Assembly (NCBI GenBank): GCA_004557505.1
Contig: SFGZ01000004.1
Coordinates: 1 to 64,000 of the forward strand
Direction: 5' to 3'
Source of the DNA: Coriobacteriaceae bacterium
GTDB lineage: Bacteria; Actinomycetota; Coriobacteriia; Coriobacteriales; Atopobiaceae
Length of the DNA stretch: 64,000 bases
Below the pieces are notes generated by a model, which was given only the letters and a program-made list of their open reading frames with translations, did no database searches and was not told the origin of the DNA. A program made the position numbers and the translations under genes. Positions 34,710 to 43,418 of the stretch are shown in pieces. How positions within the stretch are numbered: the first letter of the stretch is position 1; each line of letters starts with the position of its first letter.

Positions 34710-37700
34710 ATGGCACGCACACACGGGACACCCAAGCACATGAAGCAGCAGCTCGACAGGGGCTCGTTCCGTGCATTCAATGGCGCGCGCGTTGCGGTAA
34801 CCGCAGGCGTGCTTGCCGCGTCGGTGGGCGTGACCCCAGCGCTTGCCGAGGAGACTACCGCCAATGGCGTCGCAACAGAAGAGCCCCCGCCGTTCAGATG
34901 TCCTCTGCCAAGACTCCTGCGGAGCAGCGGTCCCAGGCCGAGAAGGACGTGGCCAACGCCCAGGACAAGGTCGAGAAGGCCCAGCAGGCGGTCTCTGATG
35001 CCAAGGCATCGCAGAAGCAGGAGCAGGACTCCGTCTCGGAGGGCCTGACTAACGTTAAGGACGACTCTCCACAGAAGGCGCAGGATGCCCAGAAGGCTGC
35101 GGACGATGCCGCCAAGGCCGCAGCTGACAACAAGTCTGCCGCAACCGACGCCCAGAAGGCCGCTGCCGACGCAGACGCGCAGGCATAGGACGCCGAGAAG
35201 GCCGCCGGCGACGCTGCCGCAACCAATCCCTCTGACGAGGAGCTTTCCGGCAAGCAGTCCGCTGCCGACACGGCCAAGTCTAACCTGGACAAGGCGCAGG
35301 CCAGCAAGGATGCTGCCGACAAGGCGGCCAGCCAGGGCCAGAAGGCGGCCGATTATGCCAAGGCAGCAAAGGATGCTGCAGACCAGGCCGTCAAGAACGA
35401 CCAGGCTGCCGTCTCCAACGCCGAGGCGGAGCAGAAGGCTGTCAATAGCGCCCAAGCCGGCGCTCCGTCGCAGTCCGACGTCGACGCCCTTGCCGGCGAG
35501 GCGAGCGATGCCCAGAAGGCGCAGGCCAATGCCGGTGACACTGCCGCTGCCAAGGACGCCGAGAAGAACGCGGCCGAGACGGCGCAGAAGTCCGCTCACG
35601 ACAACGCGGACAAGCTCGCTGCCGAGCATGCCACGGATGCTGCAAACGAGAAGGACGCCAAGTCTGCCTACGATGAGGCACAGGGCAAGTCTGCCACATC
35701 CGAGCAGGCCGTAAAGGACGCCCAGGCAAAGAAAGACGCGGCTCAGGAGGTGCTTGACAAGGCCACCGACCCCAACGTCAAGTCCAACCTCGACAACGCC
35801 CAGAAGGCGGAGGATGCGGCCAAGTCTGCCGCCGACGCTGCGAAGGCGTCTGAGGACGCCGCCCAAAAGGTCGTGGACAACGCAAGCAAGGCGCTCTCCG
35901 ATGCCCAGAAGGCAGCTGTCGACGCGCAGGCCAAGGTCGATGCCGCTGCCAAGGCGCTCTCTAGCGCCAATGCAACCAAGGCCGAGAAGGACCAGGCTGT
36001 CACCGATGCCCAGACTGCCGTTACGGCAGCGGAGCAGGCCGTGAAGGACGCCCAGGCCGCATACGACAAGCTGCCCGAGGACAAGAAGGCGCTCACTGCC
36101 GTCGAGTTTCTCGACAAGTACTCCGCCGGCACGTATACACAGCGCAAGCAGGAGGCCATCGAGAAGTACGGTTCGCAGTTTGGCGCGGATGTCGTGGATG
36201 GCAAGACGGCTGCCTACGACATGATTTCTCGCTCGCTCGACCTCATCGACGAGCTCAACAAGATCAGGAATGCCTATGGTCTCTCGACCCTCAAGGTCTC
36301 CGGCAAGCTCATGGCTGACCAGGCCGTCGAGGCAGATCTTAATGACGGGACCAATGGCCGCGCAGGTCATTCAGCTGTTTCGAAGGCAGCCGGACGCAAC
36401 CTTGCCTGGGGTTCCTACGACCCCTACGGCACTCCCGTCAATGGGGACCTTACCAAGTGGCAGTTAGACGGGTGGATGGGGGAGCAGAACCTCTGGTACG
36501 AGGCCAAGGCAAAGGTGCCTAATGGCGGCTCGTTTACTTTCGAGGGCAAAAGCTACGCTCTGCCTTCCAACTGGCAGTCTCTGAGCACGTACGATCTCTC
36601 AATTTATTGCAATAAAAACACCAAACAAGGCGATGCGAACTTCTATCAGGGAGTTGGCCACTACCTCAACATCATTGAGAAGGATGTCAATTTTGGGGTC
36701 GCAGGCATTGGCACAAGCCCAACCTCCTACCTTGGAGGAAATACCCATGCGCTCGGTATGGGGTATTACGACTCGCAGTATTACAGTAAGAGCATGTCCA
36801 ACGCCGATGACACCATCTGCTCCGTTGACGAGTACCGCGCGCTGATGAACGAGGCCAAGCGCTCGACGCACGACAAGGCCGACGCCCTCGCCAAGCTCAA
36901 CGAGTCCAAGGATGCGCTGGCTAACCTCAAGGCGGCGCTCGCGACTGCCCAGACCGAGGCCAAGGACGCCGCGGATGCTGTCACCAAGGCGACATTTGCA
37001 AAGCAGGCTGCAGACGGCGAGAAGGACGCTGCAGACGCAGTGGTAACGGCTGCCCAGAGCGACCTCTCGGCTGCCAAGGACAAGCTCGCCTCTGCGCAGA
37101 AGGACTACTCCGCCAAGCAGGCGGCCTACGAGAGCGCCGCAGCCAACACCGCCCAGGCCCAGAAGGCCTACGATGCGGCTACCAGCGGTCTCCAGCAGGC
37201 CAAGGATGACCTTGCCACCGCTGGCGCTCAGCGGAGCCGTTTCCGCGCACGACGCCGACGTTGCTGCCGAGAAGGACGCCAAGGCGGCGTACGAGAAGGC
37301 AAAGGCTGCTGCTGGCGCATCCGCCTCGCGACTGTCAGACGCAAATGCTGCGCTCGCAAAGGCCAAGACGGACGCGGCTACCGCGCAGGATGCCTCAGAC
37401 AAGGCCAACGCTGCATACGAGGTAGCCAAGGCCAACTACAACGAGAAGCTCCAGGCCTATAACGCAGCCAAGTCGCGCCGTGACGCTGCGGTCGACCGGG
37501 TCCAGAAGGCAAACGACGCGCTCGCGGCCGCTCAGACGAAGCTCCAAGACGACACGAAGGCTGCCCAGGCGGCAGCCGGTGCCTATTCCGATGCGGCTTC
37601 TCGTGCCGACGATTCCACCAAGAAGGCATCCGACGCCGGCGCTGCCCTCGACAAGGCAGCTGCTGCATACAACGAGGCAAAGTCCGCTTACGACAGCGCG

Positions 37701-38345
37701 CAGGCGTTCCGTGACGCGTATGACAGCGCGCAGGAGAAGGCGGGCGCGCTTCGCAAGAAGGCCAACCAGCTTGCGGGCGATGCCGACAAACTGGACGCCG
37801 CTCAGTCGGGCCTTGATAACGCCGCCGCAGCTGCCGCGGCCCGGGCAAAGGTTCTTGCCGCTCTCGCCGATAGGCTTGCTGCGCTGCCTGCGGCGGATGC
37901 CGTTCTCGCCGATCCTTCGGTACTCGACCCAGACATTGCGGACATGCGTGGCTACCAGAGCGACCTCGACGAGGTCAAGACGCTTGCCGGCGAGTATGCC
38001 GATGACCTCGAGGCGGTCAAGGCCCACGCGACCAAAGCGAACGAACTACAGACGACCGTCGATGATGCACAGGCTGGTCTCGTTGAGGCCCAGAAGGAGC
38101 TTGATGCGGCTAACGGACGGTTGCAGGATGCCCAGATGGCGGTTGCTATTGAGCAGGCCATGACGCAGCCGTCGGGGGAGACCAGTCCGGTTGGAGCATA
38201 TGTGCCCAAGCACTTTGCTTCGGCGAATGCGTCTGTGCCCAAGACTTCGGATGCGAACGATGGCACGCTTCCCGTGGCGTTGGGGATCTCGGGCCTTGCT
38301 GTTCTCGGCGTGGTCACGCGTCGTCGCCGTCGCTACCAGGAGTAG
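34710..38345 (+). pseudogene. Giant coiled-coil CAP-domain surface protein, broken
   Basis: The combined reading frames cover about 1,210 codons. A signal peptide (MARTHGTPKHMKQQ, then AVTAGVLAASVGVTPALA) is followed by a long Ala/Lys/Asp-rich coiled coil, a CAP/SCP domain (about 36215-36800, RNAYGLSTLK and GHYLNIIEKD), a second coiled coil, and a C-terminal sorting-like end (VPKTSD, hydrophobic helix, RRRRR). Three lesions break it: a frameshift at the C5 run 34884-34888 (one more C would restore the frame), an in-frame TAG at 35186-35188 (from CAG), and a frameshift near 37225 (one extra base). A wall-anchored adhesin is the likely ancestor. Confidence 0.85.
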
Positions 38346-38393
38346 TTGGCAGCAGGAACGGCCAGTGGGGTAGCTGTCATTTTGGTTTGGGGA

Positions 38394-38427
38394 GCAGGTC
38401 GGATGTTTCGATCCGGCCTGCTTTTTT
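38394..38427 (+). terminator. Terminator of the surface protein gene
   Basis: GCAGGTCGGAT and ATCCGGCCTGC form the stem with one mismatch, followed by TTTTTT. It also stands at the end of the convergent restriction gene. Confidence 0.88.
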
Positions 38428-38462
38428 GTTGCTTTACTGAATGAGAAGTTCGCAATCTAATG

Positions 38463-39098
38463 CTAAATACCAAGTATGCGAATTCGCTCGCGTATGGCTT
38501 CCTCGGCTTCTTCACAGAGTTGCTCATAGGTAGCTGTTGGGGTCGTTGCGGTCTCGCGGCCGCGCCCAGGATGAAGGATGTCCCAGCGAGAAATCTTGCC
38601 AGCAATTCGTCCTTTCCCAGGTGCGTGGTTGCCAAACCCCGGAACAATGGAGTTCCAAATGGGAACGTAACGTGCAATAAGGGCAGACTCAGTTAGCGGG
38701 ACCCAAACAGCATTGAGTACAAGCATGCGGCACTGAAACTCTGAGACCTTTATATTAGTTGCAGCTTCAATGGACTTGCGATGGTCGTTTGCTACACGGT
38801 CAAAAAGCCTTGTACCAGCCTGTGGAGTGTCAACTACGCTCGGGTTGAGCTCGTTGCCAGTGAGGGTCTTGGGGCCCGCTTTGCCAATGTAGATCGGAAG
38901 CGTTCCCGGATTTGCGAAGTTGATATCTGACATCTCGGCATAGGCGGGAAAATCTCCGCAGTAGAAGAGGGCATAAACTCCGTCACCATAGAACTTGTCG
39001 ACATCTGCGAGCGGCATGAGCTCAGAAGTCATAAGTTCGCGAGCCAATGTTTCGGAAAGCGATGCGTAGTCCAGCGGGTTATATGTGCGTGGCTTCAT
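38463..39098 (-). CDS. Eco29kI-family restriction endonuclease
   Basis: A 211-residue endonuclease of the GIY-YIG superfamily, Eco29kI type. The core is YALFYCGDFP and LPIYIGKAG, followed by RLFDRVANDHR (the arginine and His needed for catalysis) and a Glu-bearing C part. Eco29kI cuts CCGCGG; the specificity here is inferred from relatedness. It overlaps the end of the methyltransferase gene by 20 bases on the same strand, a standard type II pair. GC content is clearly below that of the flanking genes. Confidence 0.88.
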   Translation of the reverse strand: MKPRTYNPLDYASLSETLARELMTSELMPLADVDKFYGDGVYALFYCGDFPAYAEMSDINFANPGTLPIYIGKAGPKTLTGNELNPSVVDTPQAGTRLFDRVANDHRKSIEAATNIKVSEFQCRMLVLNAVWVPLTESALIARYVPIWNSIVPGFGNHAPGKGRIAGKISRWDILHPGRGRETATTPTATYEQLCEEAEEAIRERIRILGI

Positions 39099-40182
39099 AC
39101 GTCCCCTCCCTAGTCAGTGTGTTCATAAGGGCAGAAGCCATTTCTTTTCTAGCCGTGTCCTCGCGCAGAGCACATGCGATTGAGGAGGCAACTATACGAG
39201 CGAGTTCTACCGGTACGGCGTTGCCTATCTGCCGCATTCCCTCGCTCCATGCACCGGTGAACTCATAGCCATCCGGAAAGGTCTGGATTCGAGCTGCTTC
39301 GCGGACGGTAAGGTAGCGTAACGAACCATCTGGATAACGAATTGTATTCTCCCCGCCGGGAACTCCATGGACGCCCGCTTTAATAGTTTTGCTCGGCTTG
39401 TCGAGGACTGAACCAGTATGGCCAGGATAGGATCGCGCTTGGCCTCCTCGCTGTTCGTTATTCAGATTCGGAACCCTACTAATAGCCTCGCCGAGGGTAA
39501 CCCATGGAAGTAGCCCGACCCCATGCGTTGGTTGGGGAAAGGCCCACGAGGCTTCAACGTCGGAGCGAAATCCAACAATGATGACACGATTGCGGTGCTG
39601 AGGTACGCCATAGCTTGCGGCATCCACAACGGTTGGGATGACTTCGTAGCGTACGGCCTCGTGGTCCGCGCTTGTATGGGTGCGGGAAAGCCTGATGGCA
39701 TGCTGCTCCCAGGTCTCGCACTCACGTTTTGTCAGAGAAGGATGCTGAAGGCGAAGGAGGATGTACTCATAGTATTGATGAAACGATTCCCGGGTGAGTC
39801 CTTTTACGTTCTCGCAGATAAACGCGCGCGGTTTGAGGAGAGCAAGAACAGAGGTGAATGCCGGGAACATATCGCGGCAATCGCTCACTCCCTTTGAAAG
39901 TCCCCCGAGAGAAAATGGTTGGCAGGGAGGCCCTCCGGCAAGCAAATCGATATCACGGGGAAGAAACGACCAATCAACGGAGCGCACATCTCCCTCTATG
40001 ACGCGCATGCCTGAATCAATGAGCGGATAGTTTTTCTTTTGATTTAGTCTTAATGTGTTGCAGCAGTTATGTTCCCACTCGGCGACAGCAAGATGCCGGA
40101 AACCGGCAAGCGAAGTCCCGAGAAGTAGACCGCCGGCACCAGCAAAGAGTTCTACTGCCGTAAGGTTCCCTTCGGCGTCCAT
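39079..40182 (-). CDS. DNA (cytosine-5)-methyltransferase of the Eco29kI pair
   Basis: A 367-residue C5-cytosine methyltransferase. It has motif I FAGAGGLLLG, IV with the catalytic Cys in GGPPCQPFSLGG, VI ENVKGL, VIII QHRNRVIIVG, a target-recognition region and motif X GNAVPVELA. It protects the site cut by the downstream nuclease. Its GC content (about half) is lower than the genome average. The pair lies between a surface-protein relic and tRNA-Phe, consistent with transfer. Confidence 0.94.
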   Translation of the reverse strand: MDAEGNLTAVELFAGAGGLLLGTSLAGFRHLAVAEWEHNCCNTLRLNQKKNYPLIDSGMRVIEGDVRSVDWSFLPRDIDLLAGGPPCQPFSLGGLSKGVSDCRDMFPAFTSVLALLKPRAFICENVKGLTRESFHQYYEYILLRLQHPSLTKRECETWEQHAIRLSRTHTSADHEAVRYEVIPTVVDAASYGVPQHRNRVIIVGFRSDVEASWAFPQPTHGVGLLPWVTLGEAISRVPNLNNEQRGGQARSYPGHTGSVLDKPSKTIKAGVHGVPGGENTIRYPDGSLRYLTVREAARIQTFPDGYEFTGAWSEGMRQIGNAVPVELARIVASSIACALREDTARKEMASALMNTLTREGTYEATHI

Positions 40183-40454
40183 TCTCTACCGCCTCTCACG
40201 CTTGGCACACCATTTGAGTCTAACTATTCTGCCCCAAACCCTTGTAATCGAGGTGCGGAATATCTGCCGACAGAGTTTCTGGTCATGCACAGGTTTATTG
40301 ATTGGGAGCGGCGTGCATGAGATTCAGATTGAATTTGATTGCCGGAAAACTAACTCCGTTAGTGCTCCATATGGATGCGGCGCAAGTCCGCTCGGCACTT
40401 GGATTGCATACGAAAGCAGGCCAGAGCAACTAGTGCCCTGACCTGCGCATTCAC

Positions 40455-40530
40455 TGGTGGCGGGGAAGGGAGTCGAACCCCTGACACGGGGATTTTCAGT
40501 CCCCTGCTCTACCAACTGAGCTACCCAGCC
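40455..40530 (-). tRNA. tRNA-Phe (GAA)
   Basis: Read on the minus strand it starts GGCTGGGTAGCTCAGTTGG, has the anticodon loop CTGAAAA with GAA, the T-loop GGTTCGACTCC and an encoded CCA. The full cloverleaf fits 76 bases including CCA. It provides the ligand for the pheST T-box at 6720. Confidence 0.97.
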
Positions 40531-40556
40531 AAAGGCTTGCTCTTGCAAGCTCGTTT

Positions 40557-40584
40557 ACTATACCAAACGTCGCGAAAACGTCAA
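40557..40584 (-). promoter_or_regulatory. Promoter of tRNA-Phe
   Basis: On the minus strand TTGACG (40584-40579) and TATAGT (40562-40557) are separated by 16 bases. This gives a good housekeeping-sigma promoter with a start about 20 bases before the tRNA. Confidence 0.75.
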
Positions 40585-40637
40585 CGACAATCTTTGCGAT
40601 GCCGAGAAAACCAAAACCACTGTCAGCTTCCAACGCG

Positions 40638-40770
40638 CAGATTTCAGACGTTTAGACATTTCTCGGACGTTTAAGCCCCTTTAAACGTCTGAAAACAGCG
40701 GAGCCACCATCCGGCCGCGGAATTACGACGTTTAACCGCCCCTAACCGTCTAAAACCAGCGGAGCCGTGC
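40638..40770. repeat. Tandem palindromic repeat array upstream of tRNA-Phe
   Basis: GACGTTTAA-GCCCCT-TTAAACGTC at 40666-40689 is a nearly perfect hairpin. A decayed copy lies at 40727-40750, 61 bases on, and both are followed by AAAACAGCGGAGCC or AAAACCAGCGGAGCC. A further GACGTTTAG stands at 40647. The whole lies between the RDAC gene end and the tRNA promoter. Origin and role unknown. Confidence 0.65.
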
Positions 40771-40846
40771 CGTGGCACCGCCAAGCGCCGCGCCGACGCC
40801 GCCCGGAAGCGACACCCCTGCGGACGCCCCGCGTCGCCGTCCGTCC

Positions 40847-41101
40847 CTACGCCAGGCGGAAGGACTTCCCGTCCTCGTCGAACGCCACGGGCTTCGACCT
40901 CCCAGCAAAGTACGAGCTCACGACCTCGCGCGCCGCTGCCAGCACGGCGGCATCGTCCTTCTCGGCCACCGCCTCGCGGCTCACCTCCACCCACAGCGAC
41001 TGCCCGCCGCATGCGTCGCGCAGTCGCACGCGCGCCGGAATCCCCGCGCTGACCAGAGCCTCGTTGACATCGGCAATCTCAAGGATGTTGACGACCCTCA
41101 T
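40847..41101 (-). CDS. RDAC-motif small protein
   Basis: An 84-residue protein with VRLRDACGGQSLWVEV in the middle, after which the RDAC family of Coriobacteriia is named. The function of the family is unknown. It looks like a single compact alpha/beta domain, without signal peptide. The start follows GAAGGGACGTGGGAA and overlaps the end of the glycosylase gene by four bases, so the two are cotranscribed. Confidence 0.75.
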   Translation of the reverse strand: MRVVNILEIADVNEALVSAGIPARVRLRDACGGQSLWVEVSREAVAEKDDAAVLAAAREVVSSYFAGRSKPVAFDEDGKSFRLA

Positions 41102-41886
41102 TTCCCACGTCCCTTCTCGCGCATCCACGCGAAGACAAATTGCTGCTGGATTCCGCCCCAACGCGCGTCCCACGCCACGTGGTGCTCGCGCTCCGCCCGT
41201 TTGATCCACGTGTCATGCGGCACCGCCTCGAGATATCCCAGACCAAAGAGGCAGATGCAGCTTGCCACCTTGGGGCCAATGCCGGGACTCTCCTCAAGCT
41301 CTGTCATGGACTCCTCAAGCGAGACGTCCCACCGGTCGATCCGCGCGGGATGCCACGCCTGCGCCCGCGCCGCAAGCGCCTCGAGGTAGGGCCTGCGATA
41401 CCCCAGCCTCAGCCCCGTGGCAAACGCCTCGTCGCCGAGAAGCGCCGCCAGCTGGCCTGGCTCTGGCAGGCATCCCCCGCCCGCATCGAGCAGTGCGTCC
41501 ATCGTCCGCTGGATGCGCACGATGTTGGAGTTCTGCGACACCACGAAGCTCACGGCCGTGTCCCACCAGTCCTGCGCGAGCACCCGTATCCCAGCGCCCA
41601 CCTCTGCGACCTCGGCAGGCATGGCAAGCTCGCCGAGGATCTTCCCATAGTCCACATCCAAGGCCAGGTAGTGGCACCAAAAGGCAAGCTCGTCGCCATC
41701 GGGGTCGCCCCCGTCGGCGCGCCGCACGCAGACCGTGCCCCGCTCGGCGTCGCCCTCCTGCGAGACCAGGCAGCGCCGGCGGCCGCAGGCCACGAGCCAG
41801 CCGCCCCGGGCTCTCCGCCACGTGAAGACCTGCCCTGACGCGGCGATGGCGTCAAGCGAGAATAGCGTTGTCTCGATGGTCGCCAT
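41098..41886 (-). CDS. OGG1-like 8-oxoguanine DNA glycosylase
   Basis: A 262-residue base-excision repair enzyme of the HhH-GPD superfamily. The N-terminal domain is short. The core has VVSQNSNIVRIQ, the helix-hairpin-helix SPGIGPKVASCICLFGLG with the catalytic Lys and the Asp in VPHDTWIKR. It should remove 8-oxoguanine opposite C. The four-base ATGA overlap with the RDAC gene suggests that both serve one operon, together with acylphosphatase downstream in the opposite order of the map. Confidence 0.85.
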   Translation of the reverse strand: MATIETTLFSLDAIAASGQVFTWRRARGGWLVACGRRRCLVSQEGDAERGTVCVRRADGGDPDGDELAFWCHYLALDVDYGKILGELAMPAEVAEVGAGIRVLAQDWWDTAVSFVVSQNSNIVRIQRTMDALLDAGGGCLPEPGQLAALLGDEAFATGLRLGYRRPYLEALAARAQAWHPARIDRWDVSLEESMTELEESPGIGPKVASCICLFGLGYLEAVPHDTWIKRAEREHHVAWDARWGGIQQQFVFAWMREKGRGK

Positions 41887-41894
41887 GGAGACGC

Positions 41895-42257
41895 CTAGAA
41901 GCGCACGGAGAACTCGGCCTCGCCCGGCACGGGCGGGATGTCCTCCTTGGCGTCGATGGTGTAGCTGATGGGGAAGTGCCGGTAGCTCTCGAGCAGGCGT
42001 GTGAAGAACGTGGAGACGGCCTCGCCCGGCCCCTGGAGCTCCATGCTCACCGAGCCGTCGGGCTCGTTTCTCACCCAGCCGCTAAGCCCGAGGTCAAAGG
42101 CCACGCGCTGGCTGGTCCACCTAAAGCCCACCCCCTGCACCTGGCCAACGAACCGCACGCGGACGCGCCGCGCGTCGCCGCCTACCGCGCCGCCGTTGCT
42201 GCTCCCGTCGGCCGCCGGGGCGCTGCCGTGCCCACCCCTGCTTCTTCTCGCGAACAT
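41895..42257 (-). CDS. acyP: Acylphosphatase
   Basis: A 120-residue enzyme hydrolysing acyl phosphates. The signature GQVQGVGFRW and the catalytic Asn in LSGWVRNEPDGSV are present. The classical domain is about 90 residues; here an extra 30 at the N terminus are Gly/Ser/Ala-rich and disordered. The ATG at 42257 has GGGAG upstream. It lies immediately upstream of the glycosylase (8 bases) and probably leads that three-gene operon. Confidence 0.9.
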   Translation of the reverse strand: MFARRSRGGHGSAPAADGSSNGGAVGGDARRVRVRFVGQVQGVGFRWTSQRVAFDLGLSGWVRNEPDGSVSMELQGPGEAVSTFFTRLLESYRHFPISYTIDAKEDIPPVPGEAEFSVRF

Positions 42258-42403
42258 GGCGTCTCCCTCGTATGCCTGCCCATCCCTCCCGCGCAACCGC
42301 CTGCGAGCCCTCGGTTTATCGTGGTTGTTGCCTGTGCAAACGCCCCCATGCGCGGGTACGCTTACAATACTACCCGGATAACAAGGGCGATCGAGGAGAC
42401 CAC

Positions 42404-43351
42404 ATGGCGACCAAGTGCAACATCATGACGGACTCGTGCTGCGACTTTTCTCCCGAGGAGGCCGGGCGGGCGGGCATCACGTGCCTCTCGTTCACCTACA
42501 CCGAGGCGAGCAAGCCCGACGGCGGCCTCTCCGGCGTTGATGACCTCTTCCAGTCCCGCTCGGCCCACGAGTTCTACTCCGCCATCGAGAACGGCGCCTG
42601 CCCCATGACCTCGCAGCCCTCGCAGATGGTCTACGAGGAGGCGTTTGAGAGGGCCATCGCCTCCGGCGTCCCCACGGTCCACTTTGCCCTCTCGAGCGGC
42701 ATCTCCGGTGCGTACAACGGGGCCGTCACAGCGCTTGACCGTGTGCGCGAGAAGCACGGCGGCACGCTCCCCACGCCCATCCACGTGGTCGACTGCCTCA
42801 TCGGCTCCACCACGCAGAACCTCCTCATCCACGCCGCCATCGAGAGGCGCGACGAAGGCCTCACCGCCGAGGAGCTGGCCGCCTGGGCCGAGGACGCGCG
42901 CTTTCACGCCCACACCATCTTCATGGTGGACAACCTCGACGCACTCCACCGCGGCGGGCGCATCCCCAAGTCCGTCGCCGTGGTGGGCGGCCTTCTCGAC
43001 GTAAAGCCGCTCCTCACCTTCAACCTCGATGGCTCTCTGGCGATCATGGGCATGGCGCGCGGCCGCAGGAAGGCCCTGCGCAAGATGGTCGAGTTCTACG
43101 AGGACTTCCACGATGCGTCCTACTTCGGCCACGTGGCCGCCATTGGCGACGCGGACTGCGTTGCCGACGGCGACTCGCTGGCCCGCATGCTCAAGCCCTC
43201 CGAGCGCGAGCTCAAGGTCTATCGCTCCTCCATTGGCCCCACGATCGGCTGCCACGTTGGCCCCGGCATGTGCTCGTGCTGCTTCTGGGGGACGGACCGT
43301 CGCGATGACGGGCACAACGATGCAAAGACCAAGGGCAAGGCGGCCAAGTAG
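42404..43351 (+). CDS. DegV-family fatty-acid-binding protein
   Basis: A 315-residue DegV protein. It begins with IMTDSCCDFSPEEAGRAGIT, has TSQPS and LSSGISGAYN motifs of the lipid pocket and GGRIPKSVAVVGGLLDVKPLL. DegV/FakB-type proteins bind fatty acids, some for fatty acid kinase; no kinase gene is adjacent. The end is Lys-rich. ATG 42404 follows CGAGGAGA. It diverges from the acylphosphatase operon. Confidence 0.9.
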   Translation: MATKCNIMTDSCCDFSPEEAGRAGITCLSFTYTEASKPDGGLSGVDDLFQSRSAHEFYSAIENGACPMTSQPSQMVYEEAFERAIASGVPTVHFALSSGISGAYNGAVTALDRVREKHGGTLPTPIHVVDCLIGSTTQNLLIHAAIERRDEGLTAEELAAWAEDARFHAHTIFMVDNLDALHRGGRIPKSVAVVGGLLDVKPLLTFNLDGSLAIMGMARGRRKALRKMVEFYEDFHDASYFGHVAAIGDADCVADGDSLARMLKPSERELKVYRSSIGPTIGCHVGPGMCSCCFWGTDRRDDGHNDAKTKGKAAK

Positions 43352-43418
43352 GCGCCGTGCCTCTCACGTACGTTTCCCGGGCCGCGCCGTGGCCCGTCAC
43401 TATCTCAGGGGGTCTGCG

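Noticed and set aside
34604..36370. A 588-codon minus-strand frame of Leu/Gly/Val-rich repeats
   Set aside because: It is the reverse reading of the Ala/Lys/Asp-rich coiled-coil gene; the repeats come from the coiled coil.
34900..38100. A possible CRISPR array because of recurrent GCCCAGAAGGC-like words
   Set aside because: The words are codons for AQKA-type coiled-coil repeats with irregular spacing and no unique spacers.
39523..39897. A 124-codon plus-strand frame
   Set aside because: It is antisense to the methyltransferase gene within its conserved motifs.
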